In this document: piece after piece, positions 1 through 10,583 of the stretch
Layout of the letters: every line of letters begins with the position of its first letter
Position numbering within the stretch: the stretch's first letter is position 1
Translations under genes and position numbers: made by a program
Assembly (NCBI GenBank): GCA_025890175.1
Contig: JANPYM010000007.1
Span: forward strand, 2,050,209 to 2,114,208
DNA length: 64,000 nucleotides
DNA from: Ciborinia camelliae
Taxonomy: Eukaryota; Ascomycota; Leotiomycetes; Helotiales; Sclerotiniaceae
Direction of reading: 5' to 3'
The notes under the pieces: generated by a model
What the model saw: only the letters and a program-made list of their open reading frames with translations
What the model was told of the DNA's origin: nothing
Databases searched by the model: none

Positions 1-927
1 GACCAATCTTAACTTGAGAGACAGGGAATGAAGAGGACAGGCTGGCTACTTGAAATAAATCGACGTGAGGAAGTCAGAAGCAAGTGCAATGGAGTTAAAA
101 TCTGAGAATCGCTCATTAAGATATTAAGTACCCCATTGGTTCAAGGATGTTGTAGCTTCGCTTTGAGACTCAGGCTGATAAATGGGGCTGGGTTTTTGAG
201 GTCATAATCTGGTCAAAGTTGGTTTTTCCTGAGATGTTTTATTTTGTTGTTGATATTCACGGATCATGGAAGTAAGGAATAAAAGGCCGAGGGGGGGGGG
301 GGGGGGGNNNNNNNNNNAGCTAGATATACAAGTTCAATTGTTGACTACATTTCGGGATCCATAGTGGGGGGCTTGAATCGAACCCGAAAAAGTCCTGGAT
401 AACACGCTTGTATCTGGTATGATTAGAGTAATATGGGACACACTAACTATTATTCCACACACTGCTATCATAGAATTTGTAACGGGCTCACAGCGACTGT
501 AGTAACACATACAGGAAACGAGGATTAGCAAAATGTATCCTCGTCATTGACTAGAGGTATTTATGGAAATTCTTTTCTTTGTTCTCAGATTTCAATGACA
601 AAGAGAAAGGAAACAATACCTATAAATAATATGCCGGTTCTTAGGATAGCAATATGGCTCAAGATAGAATCTGTGATTATCAACATCTATCTAAAATCGC
701 ACATGATGCAACCCTTGTGTCAATCCGACTCATTCCAAAATAATTTGAAATTCAAAAATAATTTTAAAATCATATCACAAGCATAACTAGACAACATGGA
801 CAAAAATGGAATGATTGTTAGAATAAGGGGTTTCTAATGAATTTGAAGTAAAATGTTTACTTACATTGATTTAATGTTAAAAGATGGTTAACCCATCGTA
901 ATTAATGGGCAGGTCACATCACGTCAC
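1..927. other. gene-poor left end
   Basis: No open frame with convincing coding character was found. The segment contains the assembly gap. A 3' exon of the protease gene to its right (minus strand) could lie here, because that gene's frame runs into a perfect donor at about 926, but no such exon can be proven. The stretch 540-900 is strongly AT-rich. Confidence 0.6.
291..317. other. poly-G run followed by 10-N assembly gap
   Basis: Seventeen consecutive G (291-307) run directly into ten N (308-317). A homopolymer next to a short fixed-size gap is typical of a scaffold join. Sequence on the two sides may not be contiguous in the genome. Confidence 0.95.
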
Positions 928-2364
928 TTACCAAAGTTTACCCAGTTGGCCAGTTTGCGTCGGGTGGATCCATATTCTGTTCCCATTGACACCATTCGAT
1001 AAGTAACGTTTTGGAAACGGTGACACATTTTTCTCTCTCGCTGCATCATACATCTCCACCCAAGACAGAAACTTGGCAAATGAAATGGTAGGTCCACTGA
1101 TTTCGTCTGCATGAAAGTTTGGGTAGAATCTTCGGTTTCGACCACAATGTTCATACAACGCTTCCTTGTCAGGACAGCCATAATACATTGGTAAGCGCCC
1201 GCGGACCCCTGATGTGAGAGTTTCACAGATCATGAGCCCCGGGTAACTGAGAATGGGGATGAAGTTTTCAGTGAGAGAGTTGGCCGGACGGACGTCGTTT
1301 AGAGGGTAGTAATGTGTGTTGTCTGCATTTGGATCAGGATCATACCCTTTAAAGCCACCAAATTGAAGATCAGCAACAAGACGAGTTCGGCGGGACGCCA
1401 TTTCGTGCCTACCTCTTGGAGAATAGTCCAAATCCCACCCAAAGGCGAGACACATGATGTTGGATACCGTAAACAAGCCGCAATCTGGACTGCCTGGGTC
1501 TTGGAGCCCGCTTCTGCCAGTGCGAAGCTTCCAATCGCATGGATTGAATCTTTGAGCCAAAGGTGGCTGATCGCCTAGATATTCTGTAAGCAGAGCAATT
1601 AAGGATTCGACACATTCAGCACCTCCACCTCTTATGAGGCCGTCATCACCAGAGCTACAAAGATAATCGATAGTCTTGGCTTCTGGGGAGATGGCACAGA
1701 CGGCTACGTGTCCAATAGGACTGTAAGGATCATCTGAAGCATCAGTTTGAATGATGATGAAAAGGTAGCGCAGTTGCCAAAATGCTTCTCGAGATAATTT
1801 CTTTGCCAATTCTGTGGCAGCATGTTCATATCCTTGTACCATGGTTTCCCAAAAGCCACTGGGCAGATACGCGAACATAGGAACAGTTCCAGGAAGGTGT
1901 CGATTGGGTGTCGGTTTATTTGGATCTCTGGATGGAAGTGCAGAATGCCAACGATTGGCATAGTCACAGATAAACTCTACCATTCCATTTGTAGTTGTAC
2001 TGAGTATTCCATTACTTGGTGACCAAGAATGGAATGTGGTGTCGTCATCCAATATGATGCCTGTCCCAACGTTGGATTTGCTTGGGAGTGGCGTCATGGA
2101 TATTGTCTTTAGTTCGGGAAGTGGAAGACACCATGCTCTTGAACGGTAACGGTTAGCCATTTCAACATCTTGATATTCTTCAGCCCTCGCATGGCTGATT
2201 TCCCATTGATCGCTAACAATTTGGTAAATCTTTGCTGGAAGGGGATGAAACATCTTTGCTTTTCCTTGGCGTGATATCGAATGGGTAGAAGCTGTTTGTG
2301 GAGTATGGAAAGGTGCATTGGAGGCGGGAATTTCACCGCTCGAATTCTCAAAAGGGAGACTCAT
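928..2364 (-). CDS. Ulp1-like (C48 family) cysteine protease domain protein
   Basis: Single open frame of 478 aa from the first plausible ATG (2364). The frame stays open further upstream, but that part reads through a tandem duplication and looks non-coding. The C-terminal half carries the order of a Ulp1/SENP cysteine protease: His219 in 'GHVAVCAI', Asp233 in 'KTIDYL', Gln288 in 'GLQDPGS' and Cys295 in 'PDCGLF'. C48 enzymes cleave SUMO or related ubiquitin-like proteins through a His-Asp-Cys triad with a Gln oxyanion residue. This domain is divergent (GHV instead of HW), so substrate is unknown; many fungal genomes carry such Ulp1-like proteins without known SUMO activity. The stop codon overlaps a perfect GTAAGT donor, so the true 3' end may be spliced to a further exon to the left. 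I infer the domain from motif order; the start is moderately supported. Confidence 0.65.
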   Translation of the reverse strand: MSLPFENSSGEIPASNAPFHTPQTASTHSISRQGKAKMFHPLPAKIYQIVSDQWEISHARAEEYQDVEMANRYRSRAWCLPLPELKTISMTPLPSKSNVGTGIILDDDTTFHSWSPSNGILSTTTNGMVEFICDYANRWHSALPSRDPNKPTPNRHLPGTVPMFAYLPSGFWETMVQGYEHAATELAKKLSREAFWQLRYLFIIIQTDASDDPYSPIGHVAVCAISPEAKTIDYLCSSGDDGLIRGGGAECVESLIALLTEYLGDQPPLAQRFNPCDWKLRTGRSGLQDPGSPDCGLFTVSNIMCLAFGWDLDYSPRGRHEMASRRTRLVADLQFGGFKGYDPDPNADNTHYYPLNDVRPANSLTENFIPILSYPGLMICETLTSGVRGRLPMYYGCPDKEALYEHCGRNRRFYPNFHADEISGPTISFAKFLSWVEMYDAAREKNVSPFPKRYLSNGVNGNRIWIHPTQTGQLGKLW

Positions 2365-2482
2365 GAAAAACGGGGTTCGTGCGTAGGAGTATTTGATTTG
2401 ATTATTGTGTCCGTACCACTCGGGGTATCGTGTAGTTGTGAATATCTTGGTAAATGTTATTTTTAAATATAAAAAAACGTAT

Positions 2483-2608
2483 ACATACGAATCGTTTAAA
2501 TAAGCACAATGGCATTGTTCCCACAATTGAGAACAATAAAATCTAACATACGAATTGTTTAAAAAGCACCATGGCATTGTCTCCCCAATTGAGAACAATA
2601 AAATCTAA
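2483..2608. repeat. 63-bp tandem duplication, two copies
   Basis: Copies 2483-2545 and 2546-2608 share 'ACATACGAAT', 'GTTTAAA', 'ATGGCATTGT' and 'TTGAGAACAATAAAATCTA' in the same order with a few substitutions. It lies 120 bp upstream of the protease start codon. Confidence 0.85.
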
Positions 2609-3650
2609 CAAAAAAAAAGAAAGATCCAGTGAAGACGCTGTATTCTTGTCTGAAGTTATATTGTACTGTTTTCAATGTCTTATAGTATATGACATCGTCT
2701 TCATCCACCACTTCTTACAATCAAACCAACAGGAAAAGGATTGTCCGAAACAAACAAATCAGACACCGACAAATAATATTAGAAATGTTGTGTAATTGTC
2801 AAGAAGATACAGAGAATCAGAAAGGATGTGGCTTGCTTCATCACTTCCACTACCTTAGAGTAGAGCAGATCTCCTAAAAATAAACTACACCGTAAAATAT
2901 TCTTCACAATCAAACAAAGAGACAATATTATTCAAATAAAACAAAGGAGCAGTAAAGAAACCAACGAATTTCACATTTTTCCTTATTGTCCAGAACATGT
3001 GGAGAGTTAGAAAAAATAGGGTTTGCTTCACCAACTAAGCAGCTCCCTCAACCATACAGTACGGCAAGAGATCGAAATGGAGGCTCAATGAACACTTCGA
3101 TAGGAAACCGGCTGACAAAACCATCAGCTAAAAGGGAGATGCCGCAAGATATTCGAGCTCAGTAGGCCCCACTGGAATATCATAGCCCAGAGAATTTTGG
3201 AGCCGAAGTGTATTCCTATAATGTACTAATATTCCAATAGATGTAATCTTATGTGATCTTACAAGTTACAAGCTGGAGATAGCCATAGAGTCAGTGGGAG
3301 AATCGATTGCCTGGTTTCTGCCCTTGACAAAACCCAGTTCAATTTATGTCGATCGTAGACACCTTGGTCTAGAGAAACACATGAGAAAACAATAATAAAT
3401 TAGCTTCCTTCGATTTAGACGTAGTGAGAAAAGGGGGAGCTTTGGTTAAGGTTGCGGAACAGCTAGATTCCCCGTAGTGCCAAAATTCCGTGAGTCCTCA
3501 GGCAGCAATGACATTGCGACCACGATTTCCATACCTATCTATAGGTACCGAGAGCTTCATTCCCCAGACCAGCTTCAGAAACTCCAACTCGCACACCGCA
3601 CACGCAAATCCCACCAAATTTCTCTTGCCAATCAGCCCCAGACCATCATC
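2609..3650. other. intergenic, no gene seen
   Basis: AT-rich and without a convincing frame. Two stretches (about 2820-2870 and 3005-3050) each have a purine-rich lead followed by 'GGxTTGCTTCA' and a CT-rich tail, and may be a very old duplication. The right end should include the promoter and 5' UTR of the coatomer gene. Confidence 0.5.
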
Positions 3651-4363
3651 ATGTCGCCCAACATGTCCCTTTTCTCCGTCAATGCCATTCTAATCCTCAA
3701 TGCCGAAGACGGTTCCCGAGTCTTCACCAAATACTACGCACCACCCCACCATAACTCCTCTTGTATGTGTCCCTTGTGCTATTTCCCCATATACTAAACT
3801 GACATAAATTCTAGCCCCAGCAGCACCATACCCAGATGTAAAGTCGCAAAAAGCCTTTGAGAAAGGCCTCCTCGAGAAGACCCAAAAGCAAACCGCAGAC
3901 ATCATCCTCTACGATAATCGCATTGTGCTATACAAGAGCGAGAGCGATGTGATGATGTATGTGGTCGGAGGAGTAGATGAGAATGAGATTATGCTCTATA
4001 ATGTTATTTTGGCTTTGAGGGACTCTTTGCATTTATTATTTAAGTATGTTTCTCCACTATGCATCCTCTCACGTCTTTACGACCGAGCTGCGAATGAACT
4101 GAAAGCTAATATATCACAGACAATCAGTAGACAAGCGGACCATAATTGAAAACTACGATCTCCTCTCCTTAGCAGTTGACGAGATGGTCGACGATGGTAT
4201 TATCCTCGAAACAGACCCTACGATCATCGTACAAAGAGTTAGCAAGGCGCCTACGCAAGATGTAGCACAACTGAAGGGTATTGATTTGAGCGAGCAAGGA
4301 ATGAACAATTTGGCACAGTTTGGAAAGGCCAAGTTAGGGGATTGGCTGAGGCAGGGGTTGTAA
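3651..4363 (+). CDS. RET3: coatomer subunit zeta (COPI)
   Basis: Exons 3651-3762, 3815-4043 and 4120-4363 join in frame to 194 aa, close to the family length of about 180-190. Both introns have GTATGT donors. The protein starts 'MSPNMSLFSVNAILILNAED' and continues with 'RVFTKYY', 'KQTADIILYDNRIVLYK', 'VDENEIMLYNVILALRDSL' and 'LLSLAVDEMVDDGIILETDP', the longin-like fold of the small COPI adaptor subunit. Zeta pairs with gamma-COP in the F-subcomplex of the coat that retrieves cargo from Golgi to ER, and is recruited by Arf1-GTP. Conserved length, splice sites and motif order make this a safe call. It is convergent with SUA5, with about 200 bp between the stops. Confidence 0.96.
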
Positions 4364-4564
4364 AGGATGTGGAGAGGGGAGATCATGTCACTGTGGATAG
4401 GCAATGTTATATTTGGTTGGCAGCCATAAAAGGAGTTTAGATTGTACTGGAGTTGGGGCATATTATATTCTGAGGTATAGGAATATTGAAGTCACATTGG
4501 GACGCAGTTTATTTTGCGGTATTGTATCTAGATGTATTGAGCTTCGAAAGTGATCCTCTATCTT

Positions 4565-5980
4565 CTATTTTTCTATCACGGTGGCTGCTTTTCGAAGCCT
4601 ATTCATAACTGCTGCTGCAATATCCCCCTCATCTTTGATTCCTTCCACAAATATGGCATCGCAACCCCTTTGATCTAGCTCGCGCAGAGCAGAAAATAGA
4701 CCATGAGCGATATCTTTGATTTCACTACCAAGGGGAATTTTGATACAGTTTGCCATAAGCCAAGAGGTCGGGGTTTGATCTAGATCTTCAATCCAAGTCT
4801 TGTGCTTTTTTGAGTAGAGTTGGAATTCGTTCGAGTGTAAAACCTGTGCCATGCCGATATTACAATCTTTATTTTCTTCGGTTTTTTGAATATAATAGTC
4901 GGCGGTTTGATCTTCCAATCCGGGACCGAAAACCCAATGCTTTGTAGTAATTATACCGATAGTAGCTGGCTTATCAGCCAGTGGGATTTCATACCCAACT
5001 TGCTCAGTCTTTCCAGCTCGTGCTGCTACGATTGAGAAAGCTTCGTCTTCGAGAAGAGGTGCACTTCGGGACTCACTCTCGTATAATATGACCTTCGCTT
5101 TAGGACTGTAGTGTTTATACTTCATTCCCGGTGCTCTCGGCGCCTTGTCTCCAATTTCACTTTGATCTTTATAGCCTTGCTCCACACCTTCCCAGCCATG
5201 ACATTCTCGAATTTCGTCGATACTCACACCGCCAGGTCTAAGAACAACAGGTGGATCGCACATGCCGTCTACGACTGTGCTCTCTACTCCAACTTGGCAG
5301 GCCCCACCATCGAGTATTATTTCAATTCTGCCGTTGAGATCGTGGTACACATGCTCGGCTGTTGTGCATGAAGGTTTGGTTGAGGCATTCGCAGATGGAG
5401 CTGCAAGGGGCACACCGGCCATACGGATTAGTGATAGAGCAAGAGGAGAACTCGGCATGCGTGCGCCAAATGTTTGCAGCCCTGCCGTAACTTCCGGGGC
5501 CAATTTGCTTGGGAATGGATTCGGTAAGAGGATGGTCAGGGGACCGGGCCAGAAACGTTTAATCAGTGGTTTGTAGATCTCTGGAATTTCGGGAGAATCT
5601 ACTTCGGAGCTCTGGTTGTCGGTCGATGATAAGAGACTGCGTAGCATAGTAAGGTCGCAAACATGTATAATGAGTGGATTGTCAGACGGCCGTCCTTTAG
5701 CCATGTATATCCCTTTCACTGCATCGCTTCTTGTTGCATCCGCACCCAATCCGTAGACAGTCTCCGTTGGAAAAGCTACGGGTATGCTTTCTGTCTTGAG
5801 GTACTCTGCTGCTTCCGCGATAGACTTAAGTCCAGAGGGATCCTTAGGAAGTTGCCAAATCTCGAGCGTTTCCGGATTATTGAAGTGACCAACGTCAGAC
5901 GAGATGACGGGCAGAAGGCGAGTTCTAACCGCATTGCCGTTTACTTGAGTAGAAGCCATTTTGGTACTAATCCTGTACAA
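4565..5980 (-). CDS. SUA5: threonylcarbamoyl-AMP synthase Sua5
   Basis: Intronless, 471 aa. The YrdC domain shows 'FPTETVYGLGADA' (about 70-82), 'KGRPSDNPLIIHV' (95-107, the KxR...SxN nucleotide/threonine-binding set) and 'PSANAS' (195-200). The C-terminal Sua5 domain follows a conserved 'APGMKYKHYSPKAK' linker (283-296). The enzyme makes threonylcarbamoyl-AMP from threonine, bicarbonate and ATP, the first step of t6A37 formation on ANN-decoding tRNAs. The first ATG is at 5980; Met8 (5959) is an equally good start. In yeast, alternative starts of this gene give cytosolic and mitochondrial forms, so both may be used here (inference). All key residues look intact. Confidence 0.95.
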   Translation of the reverse strand: MYRISTKMASTQVNGNAVRTRLLPVISSDVGHFNNPETLEIWQLPKDPSGLKSIAEAAEYLKTESIPVAFPTETVYGLGADATRSDAVKGIYMAKGRPSDNPLIIHVCDLTMLRSLLSSTDNQSSEVDSPEIPEIYKPLIKRFWPGPLTILLPNPFPSKLAPEVTAGLQTFGARMPSSPLALSLIRMAGVPLAAPSANASTKPSCTTAEHVYHDLNGRIEIILDGGACQVGVESTVVDGMCDPPVVLRPGGVSIDEIRECHGWEGVEQGYKDQSEIGDKAPRAPGMKYKHYSPKAKVILYESESRSAPLLEDEAFSIVAARAGKTEQVGYEIPLADKPATIGIITTKHWVFGPGLEDQTADYYIQKTEENKDCNIGMAQVLHSNEFQLYSKKHKTWIEDLDQTPTSWLMANCIKIPLGSEIKDIAHGLFSALRELDQRGCDAIFVEGIKDEGDIAAAVMNRLRKAATVIEK

Positions 5981-7524
5981 GTTTGAGAGGAGATTTGTGG
6001 TACTTCTCCGAAATCGAGAAGCCAGGTTGAAGATGATAGCCTTTAACGTTGTATTCTACGACTCCTCCTTTTGAATAAACCTTTGGAAAATCCTTGAGAT
6101 GTCTTGAACATACTTCCTCTTCAATGAATGATTTTTAAAAAGTGTGCAAAATGCATTTGTCTTCTGAAGAAGTTGTAAGTGGTGGTGGGGCAGCAATAAT
6201 TGACTGAGTCAAAATATTTCTAAGGCTTATCAAATTTATTTTTCCCGCATAAGCATGGATAAGGTAAGGCTGGCTTCAAGCATCATGACATGATGATGGA
6301 ACCCTATACAAGATCGAGCCCTCTTTACGTAATATAGTCACATGATATAACGGGAACGACGACGATGCTTTGCCGAAAGACCAGATGACATTAAAGCGAG
6401 GAGGAGAAATATCAGATCAGATCACCATAATCTGGAAGAACGGCAATACACGTGAAGAAATTAAACTCGAGATATCCGATATCCATCTTTCGCCAACCAA
6501 CGTATTGAGGATTGGATATTGGAGACAACAACTGTGCCCGCCCTATGCGATCGCAATCAATGGACGCATAGATTCAGAACAAGCTACCAAGCCGGAGTTC
6601 AACAACAAGGAATATGGGATAAGTAGGCTACTTCTGTGTCCTCTCACAATTATCTTGGGCTTATAGCAATTAGTAATAAATTACTGTGCACGCGAGGCCT
6701 ACCAAGTGTTAGACCTCCATGCATCAAAACCCCTATATGATATTACGGTTTGGCGGATGATGGGATATAATTTTTATTCTTTCTTCCTAACTCACCTGTT
6801 AATACAAGAGTCTCGTGGTTTACAGTCTTTTTGATAGCACCTTCAATCTTGATGTTTTATTTTTCCATTGTCGACTAGAGTGGGTTCTCTTTAGCTCCGG
6901 TATTCACCTCTAAATAGCATTGAATTGAGTCAAGTTCTTCAGTCAAACACCGATAATCCTTTTCTTTCTCTTTTCTGTATCTAAAGTTTGGGATATTGGA
7001 AAACAACCTCCCTTTCATTTAAGAGTCGAAAGAACATTGAATCATTTTTTTGGTCATTGCCCACCTACCATTATACCTTCCGAATTTAAATGTTAAACTT
7101 AAGAATTTGCGTTTCGATGATGAGATTGATCTTTTGCCTGTCTCTCCCTTGCGCATGCCTAGGTGACTTATTACGATACTATAGAAACATGCCCTAGAAA
7201 CACCGCCATTCGACTTATAATTCATGTTTTGATAGGAAGACCAGCCGATTTGTTTTTACGCCACGCTATGAACTTTGGAGTTTAAACTGCGAAGCTAACT
7301 GCCTTGAGCGCGTCATGACACCTTTAGTACCTTTAGTATAACCACTACCGAAACTAGTATCAAATATTCTAGACTGTCTTCTTAGCATAATCCACAACTT
7401 TTCAATTCTGGTTTTCTTTTAACACTTCATATGAGCCTCTGCGATCCTTTTCTCTTCCCCTCATCCCTATCGTTGTCGGCATATAATTCAGTTATTTAAA
7501 TCAATTATCACAACAATAATAACG
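5981..7524. other. intergenic, no convincing gene
   Basis: Contains a weak 98-codon frame at 6370-6666 (start codon not supported, no recognisable family) and otherwise short frames only. Sequence is AT-rich with CT-rich tracts typical of fungal 5' regions near 7390-7480. Confidence 0.5.
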
Positions 7525-8249
7525 ATGCTTTTTCAATTCCTCAAGTCAATGTTCACCCGCAAGAGCTTCCTGGCAAAGGTTAGCAAGAACCAAAGCTCTA
7601 CTAAATCGTCCGAAACCCGTAAGTACAAAGAACTCAATTACTTCGATTTTACATTTGAATGCATATGCCGTCATTTCGGCATTCTCAATGTAATCTTTCC
7701 AATAGTGACTTGTTGCTGTGGTTAATATCTGCCGCTGGATGGAACATAACTGTATTGAGAGTTTTGCATGTAATTTTGCATCGTAAACTTGGTCACACGT
7801 TATAGATGAGTTAACTAAAGAAACTTTTTATAGTCGCCAACTCGTGCGAGCGAGGCCAGCCAAGAAAGAACCCAGAGTTGGACCCCAAGATGTTCCGCGA
7901 AAAAATTCCTCAATACGACTACTCGAATGCTGAGTGCCGCTTCTGGATCGCAGCACAACTCCGGTCCTATTACATCTTGCTTTCACATTCAGCTGCCACC
8001 AGAATTGCCGACAATTTCATCGGTGTTGGAGCTACAATGTTCGCGATGGAGAGGGAGGGGTGGGTAAATATGCTCGGCAATCATGGGAATGTCATAAGAT
8101 TCTGCATTCGAAGAATCGTGTGGAATGAGAAGAAAGCCATGAAAGCGGGCTTATCAGAGGCCGAAATGAATGATTTAAGGGGCGAATACAAGCCGGAGGA
8201 GGAGTCCGAGGAGAGTTTAGATTGGGACGGGTTGTACTCCATCAGATAG
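7525..8249 (+). CDS. hypothetical protein, two exons
   Basis: Exon 1 7525-7618 and exon 2 7834-8249 join through a GTAAGT donor and a TTTTTATAG acceptor preceded by 'TTAACTAAAG', giving 169 aa. The intron (215 bp) is long for this window. The N-terminus 'MLFQFLKSMFTRKSFLAKVS' is basic and amphipathic, possibly a targeting sequence (inference). The central part 'YSNAECRFWIAAQLRSYYILL' and 'GVGATMFAMEREGWVNML' is globular and the C-terminus is acidic ('EYKPEEESEESLDWD'). I do not recognise a family. In-frame splicing and ordinary composition make it a probable real gene, perhaps lineage-restricted. Confidence 0.55.
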
Positions 8250-8754
8250 AGGGGGATGCAAAATATTCGCATATGGAGTTATTGTTCGGGTCACATGTGG
8301 TCGGTAATATCTAAGGTGACTCGAAATGAAACTTCTATCCATCAAATTCCGCCAGTTTCTATATTTGTTTGACTCTTGTAGAGTTCTGACTAGGTAAAAA
8401 GCATTTTTTTTAGTTACATAATGGCGGTTTCAATAATCATTTAATTTTGTGAAGATCTGAATCAAAATTAAGAATTTTGAGTCACATCGTCCCAGTTTCT
8501 AGATTTATCCAACTCTTGGGGGTGTACTCAGGCCCTCAGATTTGTGAATAAAGAGAGCTGCTTTCCCCCCTCTGCTTCTTTCTCCTCATCCGCAACAACA
8601 AGATCAAGAACAATACCACAACCACAACCAACACCAACACATCTCATTCGACATACTCCTCCGCACTCAAAGTTACCTCTACTACTTATCTTCCTACCTA
8701 ACTCCAACACTAAACCCATACCATCGCGCCCTGCCGCCCCGAGAACGTCTCATT

Positions 8755-8815
8755 ATTTAACACCATCTTCAACACCGTCTTCAACACCATCTTCAACACC
8801 ATCTTCAACATCGTC
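8755..8815. repeat. 12-bp minisatellite (AACACCATCTTC)
   Basis: About five tandem copies of AACACC(A/G)TCTTC, with a related single unit near 8965 ('AGCACCATCTCC'). It lies in the probable 5' leader of the gene starting at 9045. A larger imperfect duplication ('CGCCCTG.C..CCCGAGAAC.TC') brackets it at about 8728-8753 and 8857-8882. Confidence 0.85.
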
Positions 8816-9044
8816 CCTTCATCCGACTCGACCTGAAATAATAAACCAGCACTGTCCCGCCCTGTCAACCCGAGAACCTCACATATTTTAGCACTATCTC
8901 CGACATCAAATCTTAAACACCAAAATAATACCATCTCACATACCTCGCAAAGATCCCCTCATTCTTCAGCACCATCTCCAACATTTGCAACTCCTTGCAG
9001 CCATCTCATATCTCACAAGACCGACATATCAAACATTTATCACC

Positions 9045-9851
9045 ATGTCAGAGACCAAGACCAAGACCGTGGTCGAATGGCTCGCAGAAGACGCTGATAA
9101 CGCCACTTCAATCTACTGGGGAAGAGAATCGGCCGCTTGGCGGCTCTGGGAGTCTGGTGTACTGATGATCGCTATAGACTACGCTAGCTGTCACGGCCAC
9201 GAGTTTTACTTCTGGGCAACTGTTGAAGAGGTTGTTAAAGGGGTTATGCCATGGCTTAGAAATCAAGAAGTCGATGATAGACGCTCACTACGCTTCAAGA
9301 AAAATGGTGAAGATAGTGCTTTATGGACTGGAAGTAGTTGCTTAAACAGATGGGTTGTAATCAAGAACCAAGAAGAAACCTTTTTCGCCGCTGTGAGGCA
9401 CACCCTAGATGCCTGGGTGTTTCCGAGATTAATCGAGGCGGAGCCTAGTAACGAGGAGCCAATTGAAGCACCAGGAATTTATGAACTAGTGCGTTTGGTG
9501 AATCAGCAGCATAAATTACCTGGAGAAAAAGGTTTCCCTCGGGAACTTCAAGTTGTCAAGAGAGAGGTAAAATGGACTAATAAGTTGATTACCTTGCGGC
9601 GATGGAACTTATTTCAGGGTGGAGATGAGAAATTTTGTGGAGGCTGTAAAGATGAAAATGGAAACCAGCTAAAGGTTCGGTCATGGCAAAGGCACCCCGT
9701 GGAATTCTGGAAGAGTTGTGATCATAAGAACTTTCTGTCGAAAATAAATGACGGGAAATGCGATCCGTTCGATGACGCTAACCTTCCTACGGAAGAAGAA
9801 CTAGAAGCCCACAAAGACAAAGCTGTGAAAAAGAGTTGGACCTCCCCCTAG
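9045..9851 (+). CDS. hypothetical protein, single exon
   Basis: Open frame of 268 aa from an ATG in good context (CACCATGTC). The protein begins 'MSETKTKTVVEWLAEDAD', is soluble, Trp-rich ('RESAAWRLWESG', 'EFYFWATVEEV', 'DAWVFPRL') and has a Cys/His-containing segment 'EKFCGGCKDENGN...CDHKNF' that could bind metal (inference from spacing only). The C-terminus is charged. No family recognised. The leader is low-complexity and repeat-bearing, and a 107-bp tandem repeat follows the stop. Long intronless frame and balanced composition support a real gene. Confidence 0.6.
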   Translation: MSETKTKTVVEWLAEDADNATSIYWGRESAAWRLWESGVLMIAIDYASCHGHEFYFWATVEEVVKGVMPWLRNQEVDDRRSLRFKKNGEDSALWTGSSCLNRWVVIKNQEETFFAAVRHTLDAWVFPRLIEAEPSNEEPIEAPGIYELVRLVNQQHKLPGEKGFPRELQVVKREVKWTNKLITLRRWNLFQGGDEKFCGGCKDENGNQLKVRSWQRHPVEFWKSCDHKNFLSKINDGKCDPFDDANLPTEEELEAHKDKAVKKSWTSP

Positions 9852-9907
9852 GGGACGTTGCATTCCTTTCCATTTTCCTTTCATCACACCAGAGTTTTAC
9901 TCACCCA

Positions 9908-10105
9908 TCTACATCATGCGTTGGATTTAGTTCACTTCGGGGACACATACACTCTTTCTACCCATGGAGTAATGTTGGCACTTGCCACTTTTACCCAAGC
10001 TATTTTGTCACACTTCTACATCATGCGTTGGACTTGGTTCACTTCGGGAACATATACACTCATTAAAACCACCGAGTAATGTTGGCACTTGCCACTTTAC
10101 CCAAA
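9908..10105. repeat. 107-bp tandem repeat, two copies
   Basis: Copies begin with 'TCTACATCATGCGTTGGA' at 9908 and 10015, share 'GTTCACTTCGGG' and end with 'GAGTAATGTTGGCACTTGCC' before a C-rich tail. It starts 57 bp after the stop of the gene at 9045-9851 and is probably in its 3' UTR. Confidence 0.9.
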
Positions 10106-10583
10106 ACCCTAGCAACCTACAATCAATGAAAATCGTTGCTTTACAATGATATGATGGATATCAATATCCATCATTTATTTTCATGCTTGTGACTTTGTGA
10201 CTTTGTGATTTTGTGAAATCTTGTGAGATGTGAATTGGGGATAGGATATGTGATAGTGTGAATGATTGCTGAGTGAAGTTTAGTGGAAGATAGAGATGGG
10301 AAGGTTTCGGTGTGTAGATATTGGTAGGTATTCATAAGTATACCGCGATGTGCGCTTAGCTCCAGTATGCTAATAAATACCCCTCCATGTATCCGACTCT
10401 CGGGTAATAATCGTTCATATATCTAATCTCTATCCAATCATCACCACATACCATTTTCGCCGTCGACCAAGGATTTGTTGCTTACCCATCCCACTCTTAA
10501 ATTCTTAATGTAATCTTCCATACCTAACCAAAGTTTCTCATGAATTTCCTTCTTTCCCAATCTTAAAAACTATGTTTCCTTGT
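10106..10583. other. intergenic with one small palindrome
   Basis: No gene seen. A hairpin with two 11-bp arms 'ATGATGGATAT' / 'ATATCCATCAT' and a 2-nt loop lies at 10151-10174. It is followed by repeated 'TTTGTGA' at 10191-10225. Confidence 0.6.

Noticed and set aside
355..410. tRNA-like B box on the minus strand (GGGTTCGATTC)
   Set aside because: The expected T-stem does not pair, no A box or acceptor stem is found, and no cloverleaf can be drawn.
6370..6666. 98-codon frame
   Set aside because: No ATG with support, no similarity recognised, and surrounded by non-coding sequence.
8544..8891. 115-codon plus-strand frame upstream of the 9045 gene
   Set aside because: It is Ser/Thr/Pro low-complexity produced by the minisatellite and reads like a leader, not a protein.
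10151..10174. Hairpin as a transcription terminator
   Set aside because: Fungal RNA polymerase II genes do not use intrinsic hairpin terminators; it is listed only as a palindrome.
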